A stretch of 47,441 bases of DNA from JAHIGH01 sp964564035 (GCA_964564035.1 CAZLZN010000010.1:1-47441); one strand, 5' to 3'. Shown: positions 8,386 through 16,721, numbered from the stretch's first letter. A program made the numbers and translations. Notes: a model not told the origin generated them from the sequence alone.

Positions 8386-8862
8386 CTATCGTTTCAGCTT
8401 AGGACGTTTTACGTCCAGCATCATATTGTTGAATACTTGCACCAACAGACCGGTTACTTCAACGGGATTACCGTAGGATGTATATTCCCGTCCGCCCTGA
8501 GTAAATTGGTCAATTGACTCACTTACATACAGCTCTGTTCCCGCATAGGTATATAACGCGGACCGGTCGGGACCGGAAACTACAATATGTGCTCGCGCGA
8601 ACTCCGGGCTTCCTTCCGGGGTCAAGAAAAGATCTCGTGACTCGCGGACTTTTGGGCTCCTAATTAACAGGCGTACATCTAGGCCGCAATATTCGCCGCT
8701 ATACCTGAGCGGATATCTGTGATTAAGCTCCTCGTTTTCTGTTTTTTTTGGCTCTCTAAGCATTCTACTATTGGCCAAAAATAATACTTCAGAAAGCTTG
8801 AATGCCGCGGAATCGGATTTCTTTTCCAGTCTATTTTGTAAGATTTCGTGATTCATACTCAT
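8386..8862 (-). CDS. Hypothetical protein (158 aa)
   Basis: Soluble and not recognised. Two ATGs compete: 8862 (MSMNHE) and 8856 (MNHE). The AGGATGAG before the second acts as a better SD, so 8856 may be the true start. The second half alternates hydrophobic and polar residues as in a beta-sandwich (AHIVVSGPDRSALYTYAGTE), and the end is basic (DVKRPKLKR). It shares strand and codon style with the 185 aa gene downstream. Confidence 0.65.
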   Translation of the reverse strand: MSMNHEILQNRLEKKSDSAAFKLSEVLFLANSRMLREPKKTENEELNHRYPLRYSGEYCGLDVRLLIRSPKVRESRDLFLTPEGSPEFARAHIVVSGPDRSALYTYAGTELYVSESIDQFTQGGREYTSYGNPVEVTGLLVQVFNNMMLDVKRPKLKR

Positions 8863-8967
8863 CTAATCCTAACTGAACAGCTTCCAGGAATAATAATATA
8901 ATTGTAAGAATATTGCAAATTAAGGCAGGGCTCTAGCAATATTTTACTATCATAGAGGTATTCGGGC

Positions 8968-10773
8968 TCAGTGCTGAACCGCGGGGAAATATACTTCGCG
9001 TGTTGCTTTTAGTATATCGGCAGCCATATCAAAACCGGCTTTCACCCCAAAGACCACAGGGGCATAAAAAGGATTTTGATATACCGTGAATTCTCTACGA
9101 GGCAATAAGCCTCTTTCTTGTGCCTGCCTGGTCAATTCCGCCCTGTCTTCGGGGGCACAGATACCAATGAGCCCGCGAATGTTGTCCTGTTTTATAGCTC
9201 TGTCTTGTTCAATATTTCCGGTCAATTGTTTTCTTTCATAAAACCCGTATTTAGTTGCGTAAATTGTCACGAAATCTGCAGGAGTCGTGGTTTCTGCTCC
9301 TTCCCTGTCGAAAACGAATGCAGGGACTTTTTTGCCGTTTATTTCTCTCTGAGCCTGAATTCCGATCATGGAGAATCCAAGCTTGCTTCCGGCTTCCATC
9401 ATGACTCTTTGTCCTCCATGTCCGGCCTGTACTTTGTAGCCTTTAATCCTGTTGTTTTCATCATAGACCGGCACTTGAGCAGCAATGACATCTCCTGTCG
9501 CGAGATCAATTTGCGTACCCCAGTTCACCGGGATAAAAATGCCTTGTTTTTCATGAGGCTTGAGGCCTTTGGCTTCTCTTTCTTTATTTATTCTCGCATC
9601 ATTTTCTTTTATATGCCTTTCGATGGCAGGCACACTATTAATATCACTTGTCCTTTTTATCTCATATGCTTCAGGACGTTTTTTAAGATCCGGGCTTACG
9701 CCAAGTGCAAATGACGTGGTAACTTTGCCGTCGATCAAGCCTTCATCAAGAAGAGGAATGATATAGCTCCCTACTACTTCAGTATCCATACCGAATTCGA
9801 CGCCCTTTTTTTTACAATGCCTGGCAATAGGGCCAACAACTTCTCCGGGTCCGTCTCCAATTCCGGCCTGCGCCTGAACCGGCCTGTCTTCGTATTCCGG
9901 TTTGTCAAGCATCTCTATGGCTGCCTTGGCCAGCATCTTTGCTGTTGCTACCGCTTCAGGTTTTTCCGCACTTTTATGTTCAGGTATAGGCCTATTATCA
10001 ACCACTACGGCATCGGCTTCGAGATAATGAATAGCGGTGTCACCATATGTATAGGGTATGTTTTCATTTTCTACCAAAATCAATGTAGTTGAAGCTTTGC
10101 CGTCTCTCCTGCGCTCATCGCGAAGGGTTCCTACCAACTCCGCGGTTGCTTCTCCGTCTTCACCCAGCGTAAAGAAGTCTTTTTTCAAACCGGATACGCT
10201 GGCGATAATAACGTCCGGTTTAATTTCTTTGTTCCAAAGTTTTTTTGGTACATTTTCCAACCGAGTTATTGCTCCATCAGAATCCCGCATTGAGACAACA
10301 CACTGCGTCCTCGGGTCCTGTCCCATCTTCCTCACATCTACTCCCAAGAATAATGCTTTTACCTGGATAGGGCCTTTTTCACCGGGGTTTACCAGTCCGG
10401 GAGCCAAGTCCGTATGCACTCCGGTCAGTATGGTTACGACAGGCTGATCGGTTTTACCGGTTTCTTTGGCGATTTCTTCGGCGCGTTTTCTAATTGCGTT
10501 GGTAATATTTGGGCCCGGCGTTGTCTCCGCGCTTGAGAGCCAGATAGTTGAGCCGTCTTTGATATTTCTGTTTAAAGCAGTATCAATATCCGAATATTTT
10601 ATGGGGAGTTCAGGATGAGGATGTGTTAATCTATCTGCTCTTTCCCCGATATCCCGCGCGCCCGGCAAAGATCTTCTAAATCTGATTGAATCAGGACCTT
10701 CGATAACAACCCGTCCCAAATTCAGAGGGGCAGGTAAACCGGAGTGATCTTTTGTGTTTAATTGTTCTACCAT
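8968..10773 (-). CDS. Divergent acetyl-CoA hydrolase/CoA-transferase family protein
   Basis: A 601 aa protein from the chosen ATG at 10773. The open frame extends to 10932, but a TATAAT box at 10828-10823 places transcription start near 10816, so the longer form would not be transcribed. Family marks in order: AGIGDGPGEV (compare GIGxxPxAV); FGMDTEVVGSYIIPLLDEG (compare the GIHTE segment bearing the catalytic Glu of class I CoA transferases); TTSFALG; a GHGGQR turn; TTPADFVTIYATKYG; and the C-terminal ICAPEDRAELTRQAQERG, which matches the usual AHPDFRxEL ending. The chain is ~100-150 residues longer than typical members. The reaction moves or hydrolyses CoA from a small acyl-CoA; the substrate is unknown. 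Confidence 0.7.
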   Translation of the reverse strand: MVEQLNTKDHSGLPAPLNLGRVVIEGPDSIRFRRSLPGARDIGERADRLTHPHPELPIKYSDIDTALNRNIKDGSTIWLSSAETTPGPNITNAIRKRAEEIAKETGKTDQPVVTILTGVHTDLAPGLVNPGEKGPIQVKALFLGVDVRKMGQDPRTQCVVSMRDSDGAITRLENVPKKLWNKEIKPDVIIASVSGLKKDFFTLGEDGEATAELVGTLRDERRRDGKASTTLILVENENIPYTYGDTAIHYLEADAVVVDNRPIPEHKSAEKPEAVATAKMLAKAAIEMLDKPEYEDRPVQAQAGIGDGPGEVVGPIARHCKKKGVEFGMDTEVVGSYIIPLLDEGLIDGKVTTSFALGVSPDLKKRPEAYEIKRTSDINSVPAIERHIKENDARINKEREAKGLKPHEKQGIFIPVNWGTQIDLATGDVIAAQVPVYDENNRIKGYKVQAGHGGQRVMMEAGSKLGFSMIGIQAQREINGKKVPAFVFDREGAETTTPADFVTIYATKYGFYERKQLTGNIEQDRAIKQDNIRGLIGICAPEDRAELTRQAQERGLLPRREFTVYQNPFYAPVVFGVKAGFDMAADILKATREVYFPAVQH

Positions 10774-10822
10774 ATTAATAATTTCATATCCAACTTTTTT
10801 AATTTTGTAAGATATCCTCATC

Positions 10823-10828
10823 ATTATA
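10823..10828 (-). promoter_or_regulatory. -10 box of the CoA-transferase-like gene
   Basis: A perfect TATAAT on the minus strand, 50 bases before the ATG at 10773. No good -35 was found at 16-18 bases. It is used here to reject the upstream in-frame start. Confidence 0.45.
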
Positions 10829-10975
10829 GATAAACTACAAGTCCACGCTTGACCGTGATTTAACAGGATTCTGACAAATATTGTATTTTTCTGACGGCTC
10901 AGCCTTAAGTTAATTTTTAATTGTATTGTCAAGTTAATTTAGAGTATTGGAAATAGAATTCAATTACAGAAGAGT

Positions 10976-12220
10976 ATGGCAATAAAAGAGAATTTATCCC
11001 GGATATCCATTGATGCTATAAGTAATAGTGAACAGGCAGACGCTGAGGCGTTTAGGTCGTTTTTTAAATTTTGGCGAAAATGCAACGGACTAGAATTTGC
11101 CGGCAAGTCGTCTAATACTATTTTACTTCCCACAACGGCGGCAGATAAAAAGACCTGCGGATTTATGACGGACCAGGTTTACAGATACGGCATGGAGCTT
11201 CTGCTAAATCGCATGCCGTCAGAGTCGGAACAAAGCGGTAAGCTGCTGCGAGATGAAGTTGAAATAGAAAGGCATAGATCAGAACTTGCGGAAATCAGAA
11301 AAACCGGTGATATATCAACAATATCCAACAAGGAGCTGGAAATTGCCGATTGCGTACAAGCGAGAGTCAGTAAGTACCCTTATAAGTCAGGAGAGAATAT
11401 ACCCGTGAGCATGATTGAGTCCAAGAACTTGAATTGCGTGGGCGCGTCAATGCTGGGCGGAGCATTACTGAATAGAGCGGGAGTGGATTATCTGGTCGCA
11501 GATGTTCCCAAGCATTCTACGTTAATGATTTTGACCGCTGACGGGCGGGTAGAACTGCGTGATATGTTAAGTCCGACGCAAAAATTAACTTTAACCGATG
11601 AGCAAATCGAAGGAAGGAGTATAGATGGATCAAGGCTTAAAATTTCCGATATTACAGCTTTTAGCCAAAATCCATCTATGAGAGGCCTGGAAATGGAGAT
11701 AAAGGACGCTTATTTCTACCAAATAGAAGATAAATATAAAGCAACTCAAAACCGTTCAGTCTTGCTTTTGGGACCAAGCTACGGCCAGAAGATACAGTTT
11801 TTAGCAAATTTAGGCTATGAGCTTTTATTGGGCAAACATTACGCAGAGGCTGAAGCTGCTTTCTCTTTGGCTCTTGAGCATAGACCAAAACTTGCAAGGC
11901 TCCACAGCGGTATCGGAAGAGTGTTCAGCAGTCGGGCGGAAAACACCATTTATGATGTTGAAAAGCAAAATCAAACTAACAGAGCAATCGGTGCATACAT
12001 CAGGTCCATAGCGATTGATCCTAAATTGATGTTCTCATATTACGCGCTTGGCGAAACTTTATCTGCGGCCGGACATAACGACAAGGCAGTTAAATATTTT
12101 CGAAGATTTGTAGGACTTACAGATGACAATTCAAAGAAAGTTTATAAATTCTGGTTAACGCAAGCACAGAATCAAATTGAAGAATTCTCAAAAAAGGGCA
12201 GTACAGCATCTGCCAGTTAA
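10976..12220 (+). CDS. Transglutaminase-like (papain-fold) protein with TPR repeats
   Basis: A 414 aa soluble protein. Residues ~150-200 contain NCVGASMLGGALLNRAGVDY, then KHSTLMIL and ELRDM. Cys154, His180 and Asp196 have the spacing and surroundings of the transglutaminase-like Cys-His-Asp triad. Residues ~270-400 form TPR helices (YEL-LLGKHYAEAEAAFSLAL; YYALGETLSAAGHNDKAVKY). The family includes proteases, transglutaminases and regulatory proteins such as SirB1-like ones, so the activity is open. It lies 5 bases from the PP2C gene on the same strand, so the two are very likely co-transcribed and functionally linked. Confidence 0.7.
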   Translation: MAIKENLSRISIDAISNSEQADAEAFRSFFKFWRKCNGLEFAGKSSNTILLPTTAADKKTCGFMTDQVYRYGMELLLNRMPSESEQSGKLLRDEVEIERHRSELAEIRKTGDISTISNKELEIADCVQARVSKYPYKSGENIPVSMIESKNLNCVGASMLGGALLNRAGVDYLVADVPKHSTLMILTADGRVELRDMLSPTQKLTLTDEQIEGRSIDGSRLKISDITAFSQNPSMRGLEMEIKDAYFYQIEDKYKATQNRSVLLLGPSYGQKIQFLANLGYELLLGKHYAEAEAAFSLALEHRPKLARLHSGIGRVFSSRAENTIYDVEKQNQTNRAIGAYIRSIAIDPKLMFSYYALGETLSAAGHNDKAVKYFRRFVGLTDDNSKKVYKFWLTQAQNQIEEFSKKGSTASAS

Positions 12221-12225
12221 TAAAT

Positions 12226-13164
12226 ATGATTGAGTTACAAAGATTACTGCCGTTTGAAAATTTAAAAGTCAAATATGCAACCGGCTGTGCGACTAGATCA
12301 AGCGAGGATCATCCTGCAAGAAATGAAGATTCTATGCTGGCTGATCCTGAAAATGGTGTATTCGGCGTGTTTGACGGAGTCAGCGGATCGAAAAATGGCT
12401 GGTATGCGGCTTCTAAGGCTTCGCAGATTTTTAGCAGAAATTTTTTTCGACTGCCTCCCGATGTATTACTAACAGATCAAAATCTTGAGGGCATTATCAA
12501 AGATACACTTAATATCGCTTCTAAAGAACTTCAAGGCGGAGATACGACCGCATCAGTCATGAAGGTATGGCAGACAAGTTCCGGTGAAAAAAACATAACT
12601 TACGGACATATCGGCGACAGCAGGATATACCTATACGATATAGCTAATAACAGACTTACGACAGTTACCGACGATCATGGGATTCTGCTTTCTCTGAAAC
12701 CGTCCAGAGCCAAGACTATAGCGAAGAAATTTGATGAGGTGCTTGTCGAAAACGAATTATGCGGCACGGAAAATATTCAGGTCGAGTATCCCGACAGTAT
12801 AACACATGTCCTCGGCTACAAAGAGTATACATCAGAAAGAGCATTGTTTTATAACAGACAGGTGCTTTTACGCAGCCTGGGTAGAAACAGTGACTCTGCA
12901 AAAATTGCGACCAGATCAGCGGCTGGTTACGACCTAGCAATCCTTACAACCGATGGTGTGCATGATAATCTGACCACCAGTCAAATTATTGGCATTCTAC
13001 AGAGAAATGCCTACAGCCCCCAGCAGGCAGCCCGCACACTGGCACATGACGCTCAGTTGGCAAGCAGGGTTCTCTATAAAGACGGCGCAAATGCAGAAAA
13101 AGCGCGCAATATACGCGCAAAACCTGATGATATGAGCGCGATTGTAGTGAGTTTACATAGGTGA
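12226..13164 (+). CDS. PP2C-family serine/threonine protein phosphatase
   Basis: A 312 aa protein. It shows PP2C metal-site motifs in order: RNED (32-35), VFDGVSG (48-54), GGDTTASV (~105-112), YGHIGDSRIYLYD (~127-139), TTDGVHDN (~249-256) and DDMSAIVV near the C-terminus. The acidic residues for two metals are present, so it should be active in removing phosphate from Ser/Thr. There is no membrane segment. It starts 5 bases after the transglutaminase-like gene and has no SD, which suggests coupled translation. No Hanks-type kinase is in the window, so its partner is elsewhere. Confidence 0.88.
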   Translation: MIELQRLLPFENLKVKYATGCATRSSEDHPARNEDSMLADPENGVFGVFDGVSGSKNGWYAASKASQIFSRNFFRLPPDVLLTDQNLEGIIKDTLNIASKELQGGDTTASVMKVWQTSSGEKNITYGHIGDSRIYLYDIANNRLTTVTDDHGILLSLKPSRAKTIAKKFDEVLVENELCGTENIQVEYPDSITHVLGYKEYTSERALFYNRQVLLRSLGRNSDSAKIATRSAAGYDLAILTTDGVHDNLTTSQIIGILQRNAYSPQQAARTLAHDAQLASRVLYKDGANAEKARNIRAKPDDMSAIVVSLHR

Positions 13165-13173
13165 GAGATTTGA

Positions 13174-13233
13174 CCCGCCTAAGCTTACCCCCGATCAAGT
13201 CGGGGAGCGCTTGAGCGGCGGGCAAGTCCCGCC
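13174..13233. repeat. GC-rich nested hairpin repeat
   Basis: An outer stem CCCGCC (13174-13179)/GGCGGG (13217-13222) encloses an inner stem CCCCGA/TCGGGG (13189-13205). It is followed directly by GGCGGGCAAGTCCCGCC (13217-13233), a second hairpin sharing the same arm. The two structures are mutually exclusive. It resembles REP-type intergenic elements and lies between the PP2C gene and a small-protein gene. Confidence 0.6.
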
Positions 13234-13273
13234 GTCGTCAAGACTTTGGCGGGCGTGGAAGGGGGTGAGAAAT

Positions 13274-13480
13274 ATGCATAAAGAAAATACTAGAGCATTA
13301 ATTGCTGCAGGTAGAAAAGATACTAGCCATGTAGGGACAGGTAGATTTGACAGACCGCTGGCAAGCTTTAATCAAAGGGAATATGTCAGCGAGACCAGAA
13401 TGAGGCAGGAAGCTTTGGCGGAAGCGAAAAAACCTCTTTCCCAGAGAACCTTTGCCAAACCTGCTGACGCAGAAATGTAA
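13274..13480 (+). CDS. Small polar protein (68 aa), unknown function
   Basis: ATG at 13274 with the strong SD AAGGGGGTGAGAAAT. A longer in-frame start at 13211 would run through the hairpin repeat and is rejected. The protein begins MHKENTRALIAAGRKDTSHV. It is rich in Arg, Lys, Ala, Thr and Glu, has no cysteine or membrane segment, and has a central FDRPLASFNQREY stretch followed by a likely helix (ETRMRQEALAEAKK). No family recognised. It follows the PP2C gene by ~110 bases without an obvious promoter of its own. Confidence 0.6.
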   Translation: MHKENTRALIAAGRKDTSHVGTGRFDRPLASFNQREYVSETRMRQEALAEAKKPLSQRTFAKPADAEM

Positions 13481-13494
13481 ATGTTAAATTAATC

Positions 13495-13510
13495 TGTGAC
13501 ATTGGTCACA
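13495..13510. promoter_or_regulatory. CRP/FNR-like palindromic operator
   Basis: TGTGAC-ATTG-GTCACA, a perfect inverted repeat that fits TGTGA-N6-TCACA, the CRP consensus core. Its centre (13502.5) is about 40 bases before the predicted transcription start (~13542), the position of class II activator sites. No good -35 exists, only CACATC. Confidence 0.6.
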
Positions 13511-13529
13511 TCAAAACTGCCCATTTTTT

Positions 13530-13535
13530 TATAGA
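13530..13535 (+). promoter_or_regulatory. -10 box of the 66-residue protein gene
   Basis: TATAGA, with transcription start expected near 13542 and an SD at 13551-13560. The missing -35 and the CRP-like site upstream fit an activator-dependent promoter. Confidence 0.45.
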
Positions 13536-13566
13536 ATCATCTGATCTATAAAGGAGGTGATTATTT

Positions 13567-13767
13567 ATGGCAAATGCAGAAGTAATTAGAGTCGTACCGC
13601 AAGTGGCGCAGGAGCCAAAAACAGAAAGAAAAGGATTTTTTGGAAGAGTAATGGATAGAATCGAAGCCGGACAGATGGCCAAAGCTGAGAGAGTCATTTT
13701 TGATGTCACGGGCAAGACCGCAGCGGAAGTACGAGCAGACATGGAGAGAAGATCCGCCAGAAAATAG
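13567..13767 (+). CDS. Small basic helical protein (66 aa), unknown function
   Basis: ATG at 13567 with a perfect SD, AAGGAGGTGA, six bases upstream. This is the best ribosome site I saw in the window. The protein begins MANAEVIRVVPQVAQEPKTE and has strongly basic amphipathic helices (RKGFFGRVMDRIEAGQMAKA; TAAEVRADMERRSARK). No cysteine or membrane segment. It could bind nucleic acid or membrane; no family recognised. High-level, regulated expression is likely from the SD and the CRP-like promoter. Confidence 0.7.
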   Translation: MANAEVIRVVPQVAQEPKTERKGFFGRVMDRIEAGQMAKAERVIFDVTGKTAAEVRADMERRSARK

Positions 13768-13905
13768 TAAAATCCGCTTCAAATTATACGACTTGCGCAG
13801 AATAAAGAGTAACTTGATATGGCTTAGGCAGATTAGCCTTAATGCATATGAGATTGCTTCCACCGCTGAGCGGGGTCGCAATGACTCTAAAATGCGCAGG
13901 CCGTA

Positions 13906-14634
13906 TTAAACACGGACAGCGCCTTCGTAAACCGGCTCCCATTTGGGGTATAATTCCTGGATCCTGGTTCCGCCGAAGCGCTTCATTACGTCGTGAAGGA
14001 CCAGAAAGAAGGCTTCTTTTTTGGAGAACGGGGTTTTGATGTATGCCCTATTGATGCTGGTTACGGATTCGAGCACGTCTGCTATCGTGATTATTTCTGT
14101 CGGCAAATGCCAGACTGATCTGTCTTCTTTGCTATGGTGTTCGCGCGCAATTCGGATTAGATCTTGCGGCATGCCGATTTCATCTAGAATATCCGCGCCG
14201 TCTGCGCTGTGTTCGTCAATTAGTTTTCTTTGCTCAGGCGACAGGTCGCCGGCATGTAAAAGTATATCTCTGTATTTGAATAATCCATTATCCAGCTTCT
14301 CCCCCTTACCGATATCGTGAAGTCTCGCACCCAGATCGATGAGATCTCTGACTTTTTCCAGCTTAGCCCTTTTAGATTCTACGGGGATTTTCTGGAGGAA
14401 TTCGTCATGCTCGACTATGAAATCAAAAAATCCTACTGCCAACTTCGCGACACCTTTTGAATGGCCGACCATAATACCATTATCTACGTCATGAAGATTC
14501 TTGAGATGATTTTGAAGCTTGTTCCATTTTTCCTCGACCAAAGGTTCTCCTTCCAGAACCCGTAAAAACAGCTCTTTGGGAACCAGCAGTTCGGCATATT
14601 TTTCAGGCTGGGATTCCGCTGAATTTTCCTGCAT
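13906..14634 (-). CDS. HD-domain phosphohydrolase
   Basis: 242 aa from the ATG at 14634. An in-frame TTG at 14652 is less likely because TATATT (14646-14641) sits six bases before the ATG. HD residues in order: His in MVGHSKGVAKL, HD in GARLHDIGKGEK, EHSADGADIL, REHHSKED and ITIADVLESV. It shares the (H)S-x2-GA-x-(I/M)L and GMP(Q/D)D patterns with the HD protein at 6817-7548, so the two are paralogues or close relatives. The GYP loop is absent. Soluble; the substrate may be a nucleotide or phosphodiester, not identifiable here. Confidence 0.8.
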   Translation of the reverse strand: MQENSAESQPEKYAELLVPKELFLRVLEGEPLVEEKWNKLQNHLKNLHDVDNGIMVGHSKGVAKLAVGFFDFIVEHDEFLQKIPVESKRAKLEKVRDLIDLGARLHDIGKGEKLDNGLFKYRDILLHAGDLSPEQRKLIDEHSADGADILDEIGMPQDLIRIAREHHSKEDRSVWHLPTEIITIADVLESVTSINRAYIKTPFSKKEAFFLVLHDVMKRFGGTRIQELYPKWEPVYEGAVRV

Positions 14635-14640
14635 AGATGT

Positions 14641-14646
14641 AATATA
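14641..14646 (-). promoter_or_regulatory. -10 box directly before the HD gene start
   Basis: TATATT on the minus strand ends six bases before the ATG at 14634, so transcription would begin on or next to the start codon. No clear -35. Confidence 0.35.
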
Positions 14647-14714
14647 GCACAAGATGCGGGGGTTGTAAGTGATTACTCAGGAGGTTACGAGGAAATTGGT
14701 GGAATAACTGCAGA

Positions 14715-15287
14715 TCAAACCATTTCTTCTGCGCGTTTGTATTTGAAGATCTCGTCATCCGTAAACCAGATGGATTTTTCGAAATTGGCTTCTTCGACAG
14801 ATGCCGAGATATGAATTAGATTCATGACTCCCCTTCTTTCGTCATTGGCATAAGCCGCGGAATCGGTTGAGAAATCACCGCGAATAGTTCCGGCGGGTGC
14901 CGCGACCGGCATGGTCGGGCCCGCGAGATTGACGACGTTTTCTACAGCATGTCTTCCTTCGAGAAGTATCGCGATCAGAGGGCCGCTCTGAACATAATCA
15001 AAAAGCCATTTGTTGACCAGTTTGCCGAGCTCAAGCGGATCTTTGGTGCCGAATTCTTTGATGGGGTCTTTGCCGTATTTGGTATAGGTTGATAAAGTCT
15101 TTTCGCCCCAGCGCTTGAGAGTCGCGTCTTTGTCGCTCTGGTAGTGCTTGAGAAGCATATTCTCGGAAGGGTTTACCATCTTGATTCCGACTATTTTGAG
15201 CCCCATGCGCTCAAAGCGGTGAAGGATCTCGCCAACTATACCTCTTTTGACGCCATCGGGTTTGATAAGTACTACTGTTTGTTCCAT
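14715..15287 (-). CDS. ndk: Nucleoside diphosphate kinase with internal insertion
   Basis: A 190 aa protein against ~140 in most bacteria. It shows VLIKPDGVKRG at the N-terminus, SGPLIAILLEGRHAVENV in the middle, GTIRGDF, and MNLIHISAS with catalytic His159, whose usual setting is NxxHGSD. The ~45 residues between KHYQSD and FDYVQSG (about 52-97) exceed the family norm, and the C-terminal tail is also somewhat longer. NDK moves the gamma phosphate between NTPs and NDPs in the cytosol through a phospho-His. Gly-Ser after the His is replaced by Ile-Ser, an unusual change next to the active site. Confidence 0.93.
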   Translation of the reverse strand: MEQTVVLIKPDGVKRGIVGEILHRFERMGLKIVGIKMVNPSENMLLKHYQSDKDATLKRWGEKTLSTYTKYGKDPIKEFGTKDPLELGKLVNKWLFDYVQSGPLIAILLEGRHAVENVVNLAGPTMPVAAPAGTIRGDFSTDSAAYANDERRGVMNLIHISASVEEANFEKSIWFTDDEIFKYKRAEEMV

Positions 15288-15346
15288 ATTTGAAAACGTA
15301 AAACTAAAAACGAAAAATGCAAAATATATAAGAATTTACTTATGTT

Positions 15347-16621
15347 TTATAATTTTAACAAACTCTCCAGCTTCTGTCTATCATCAAATTTTCCGATCAA
15401 GGCCAAATTGAGGCCTTCGTTTTTGAAAAACTCACGGCCTACCTGTTCGACTTCATCAATTGTTACAGCGTCGATCTTGTCTAATACCATATCCGGATTT
15501 TCGATCTTGTCCTCCAGCAGCTCCTGACTTGCATAATATACTGCCACAGACCTGCTGTCTTCGAGATCTAGCACGAGATGTCCCTTGAGGAATTCCTTGG
15601 CTTTGGACAATTCTTTTTGCTCGAGCTTCATGCTGCCGGATTTTATTTTTGCGTATTCGTCAACAATTACTTTGATCGCGTCTTCTACGCGCTTGGGATC
15701 AATTCCTGCCGTTGAAATCAAAGAGCCCGCATCGGAGTATTCATCGGACGATGAGCGGACATAATAAGCAAGTCCCCGTTTTTCGCGAACCTCATGAAAT
15801 AAACGACTGCTCATACCCCCGCCGAGGATCGCGGACAGGACGGATAAAGGATAACGTTTGTCGGATTTTAGCGAAACCGTTCTGACACCGATCGCTACAT
15901 GGATCTGCTCTGTTTGTTTGTTTTTTAGAAGCACTTCGGGCTTCTGCTGATTAATACTGACCGGTGCCGGTTTGATGGTCGGGAATTTTTTCATTGCCGA
16001 AAAATATTTTTCGGTCAGATCGACAGATTCTTTCTCGGTGACGCCGCCCGCGACGACAACCGTGATGTTGTCCGCGCTATAAAGACTTCCCATGTATTTG
16101 AGGAAATCTTCTCTGGTTATTTTTTTGATAACTTCTTTCTCGCCGCCGATATCCCACCCCATCGGCGTATCTCCGAAGAGGAGGAATTCATATATATCAC
16201 CTAATTTGCGAGACGGCGTGTCTTCATAGAGATTGAGCTCCTCAATGATCACGCCTGTTTCTTTTTGGATTTCGACAGGATCGAATTTGGAGTTGAGGAG
16301 GATGTCGGAGAGTATGTCAAAGGATGTTTCAATGCGGTCTTTGGCGGATTTGATATAAAAGCCGGTATATTCTTTGCTGGTAAACGCGTTCCACTCGCCG
16401 CCCATTCCATCAATGACTGATGATATCTCCATGGCATTGGGGCGCTTTTGTGTACCCTTGAAAGCCATGTGTTCGAGAAAGTGCGATATACCGCTAATCT
16501 CTTTGGTCTCGTACCTGCTTCCGGCTCCGACCATGACCAGAACGGTCGCGCTTTCAAAAGAGGGCATGGGGATAGTAAGCACTCTGAGGCCATTATTTAA
16601 CACTTTCCGGGAGTAATACAT
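15347..16621 (-). CDS. M16-family zinc metallopeptidase
   Basis: A 424 aa protein. The inverted zinc motif HFLEH is at residues 47-51 (HFLEHMAFKGTQKR), with a downstream Glu in VIIEELNLYEDTP completing the M16 site. The C-terminal half has the R/Y motif of the family (REKRGLAYYVRSS). This is the ~420 aa M16B form with one active and one inactive half. No signal peptide, so the enzyme is cytosolic. It probably degrades or processes peptides. A good promoter lies just upstream. Confidence 0.92.
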   Translation of the reverse strand: MYYSRKVLNNGLRVLTIPMPSFESATVLVMVGAGSRYETKEISGISHFLEHMAFKGTQKRPNAMEISSVIDGMGGEWNAFTSKEYTGFYIKSAKDRIETSFDILSDILLNSKFDPVEIQKETGVIIEELNLYEDTPSRKLGDIYEFLLFGDTPMGWDIGGEKEVIKKITREDFLKYMGSLYSADNITVVVAGGVTEKESVDLTEKYFSAMKKFPTIKPAPVSINQQKPEVLLKNKQTEQIHVAIGVRTVSLKSDKRYPLSVLSAILGGGMSSRLFHEVREKRGLAYYVRSSSDEYSDAGSLISTAGIDPKRVEDAIKVIVDEYAKIKSGSMKLEQKELSKAKEFLKGHLVLDLEDSRSVAVYYASQELLEDKIENPDMVLDKIDAVTIDEVEQVGREFFKNEGLNLALIGKFDDRQKLESLLKL

Positions 16622-16639
16622 AATTTTAGGGTAGACGTT

Positions 16640-16668
16640 ATTGTACCACCAAACTCATCTTTTGCCAA
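16640..16668 (-). promoter_or_regulatory. Promoter of the M16 peptidase gene
   Basis: TTGGCA (16668-16663), a 17-base spacer and TACAAT (16645-16640). Transcription start is near 16633, leaving a leader of about 12 bases without an SD. Confidence 0.55.
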
Positions 16669-16721
16669 GCTGAGGCTTATCTCACTTCGCGGAAAACCCC
16701 GAACGCACGCTCGCGGGAGCT

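Noticed and set aside
9118..10447. Several plus-strand frames of 68-198 codons
   Set aside because: They are antisense shadows of the CoA-transferase-like gene, with unnatural Cys/Phe/Ser-rich content.
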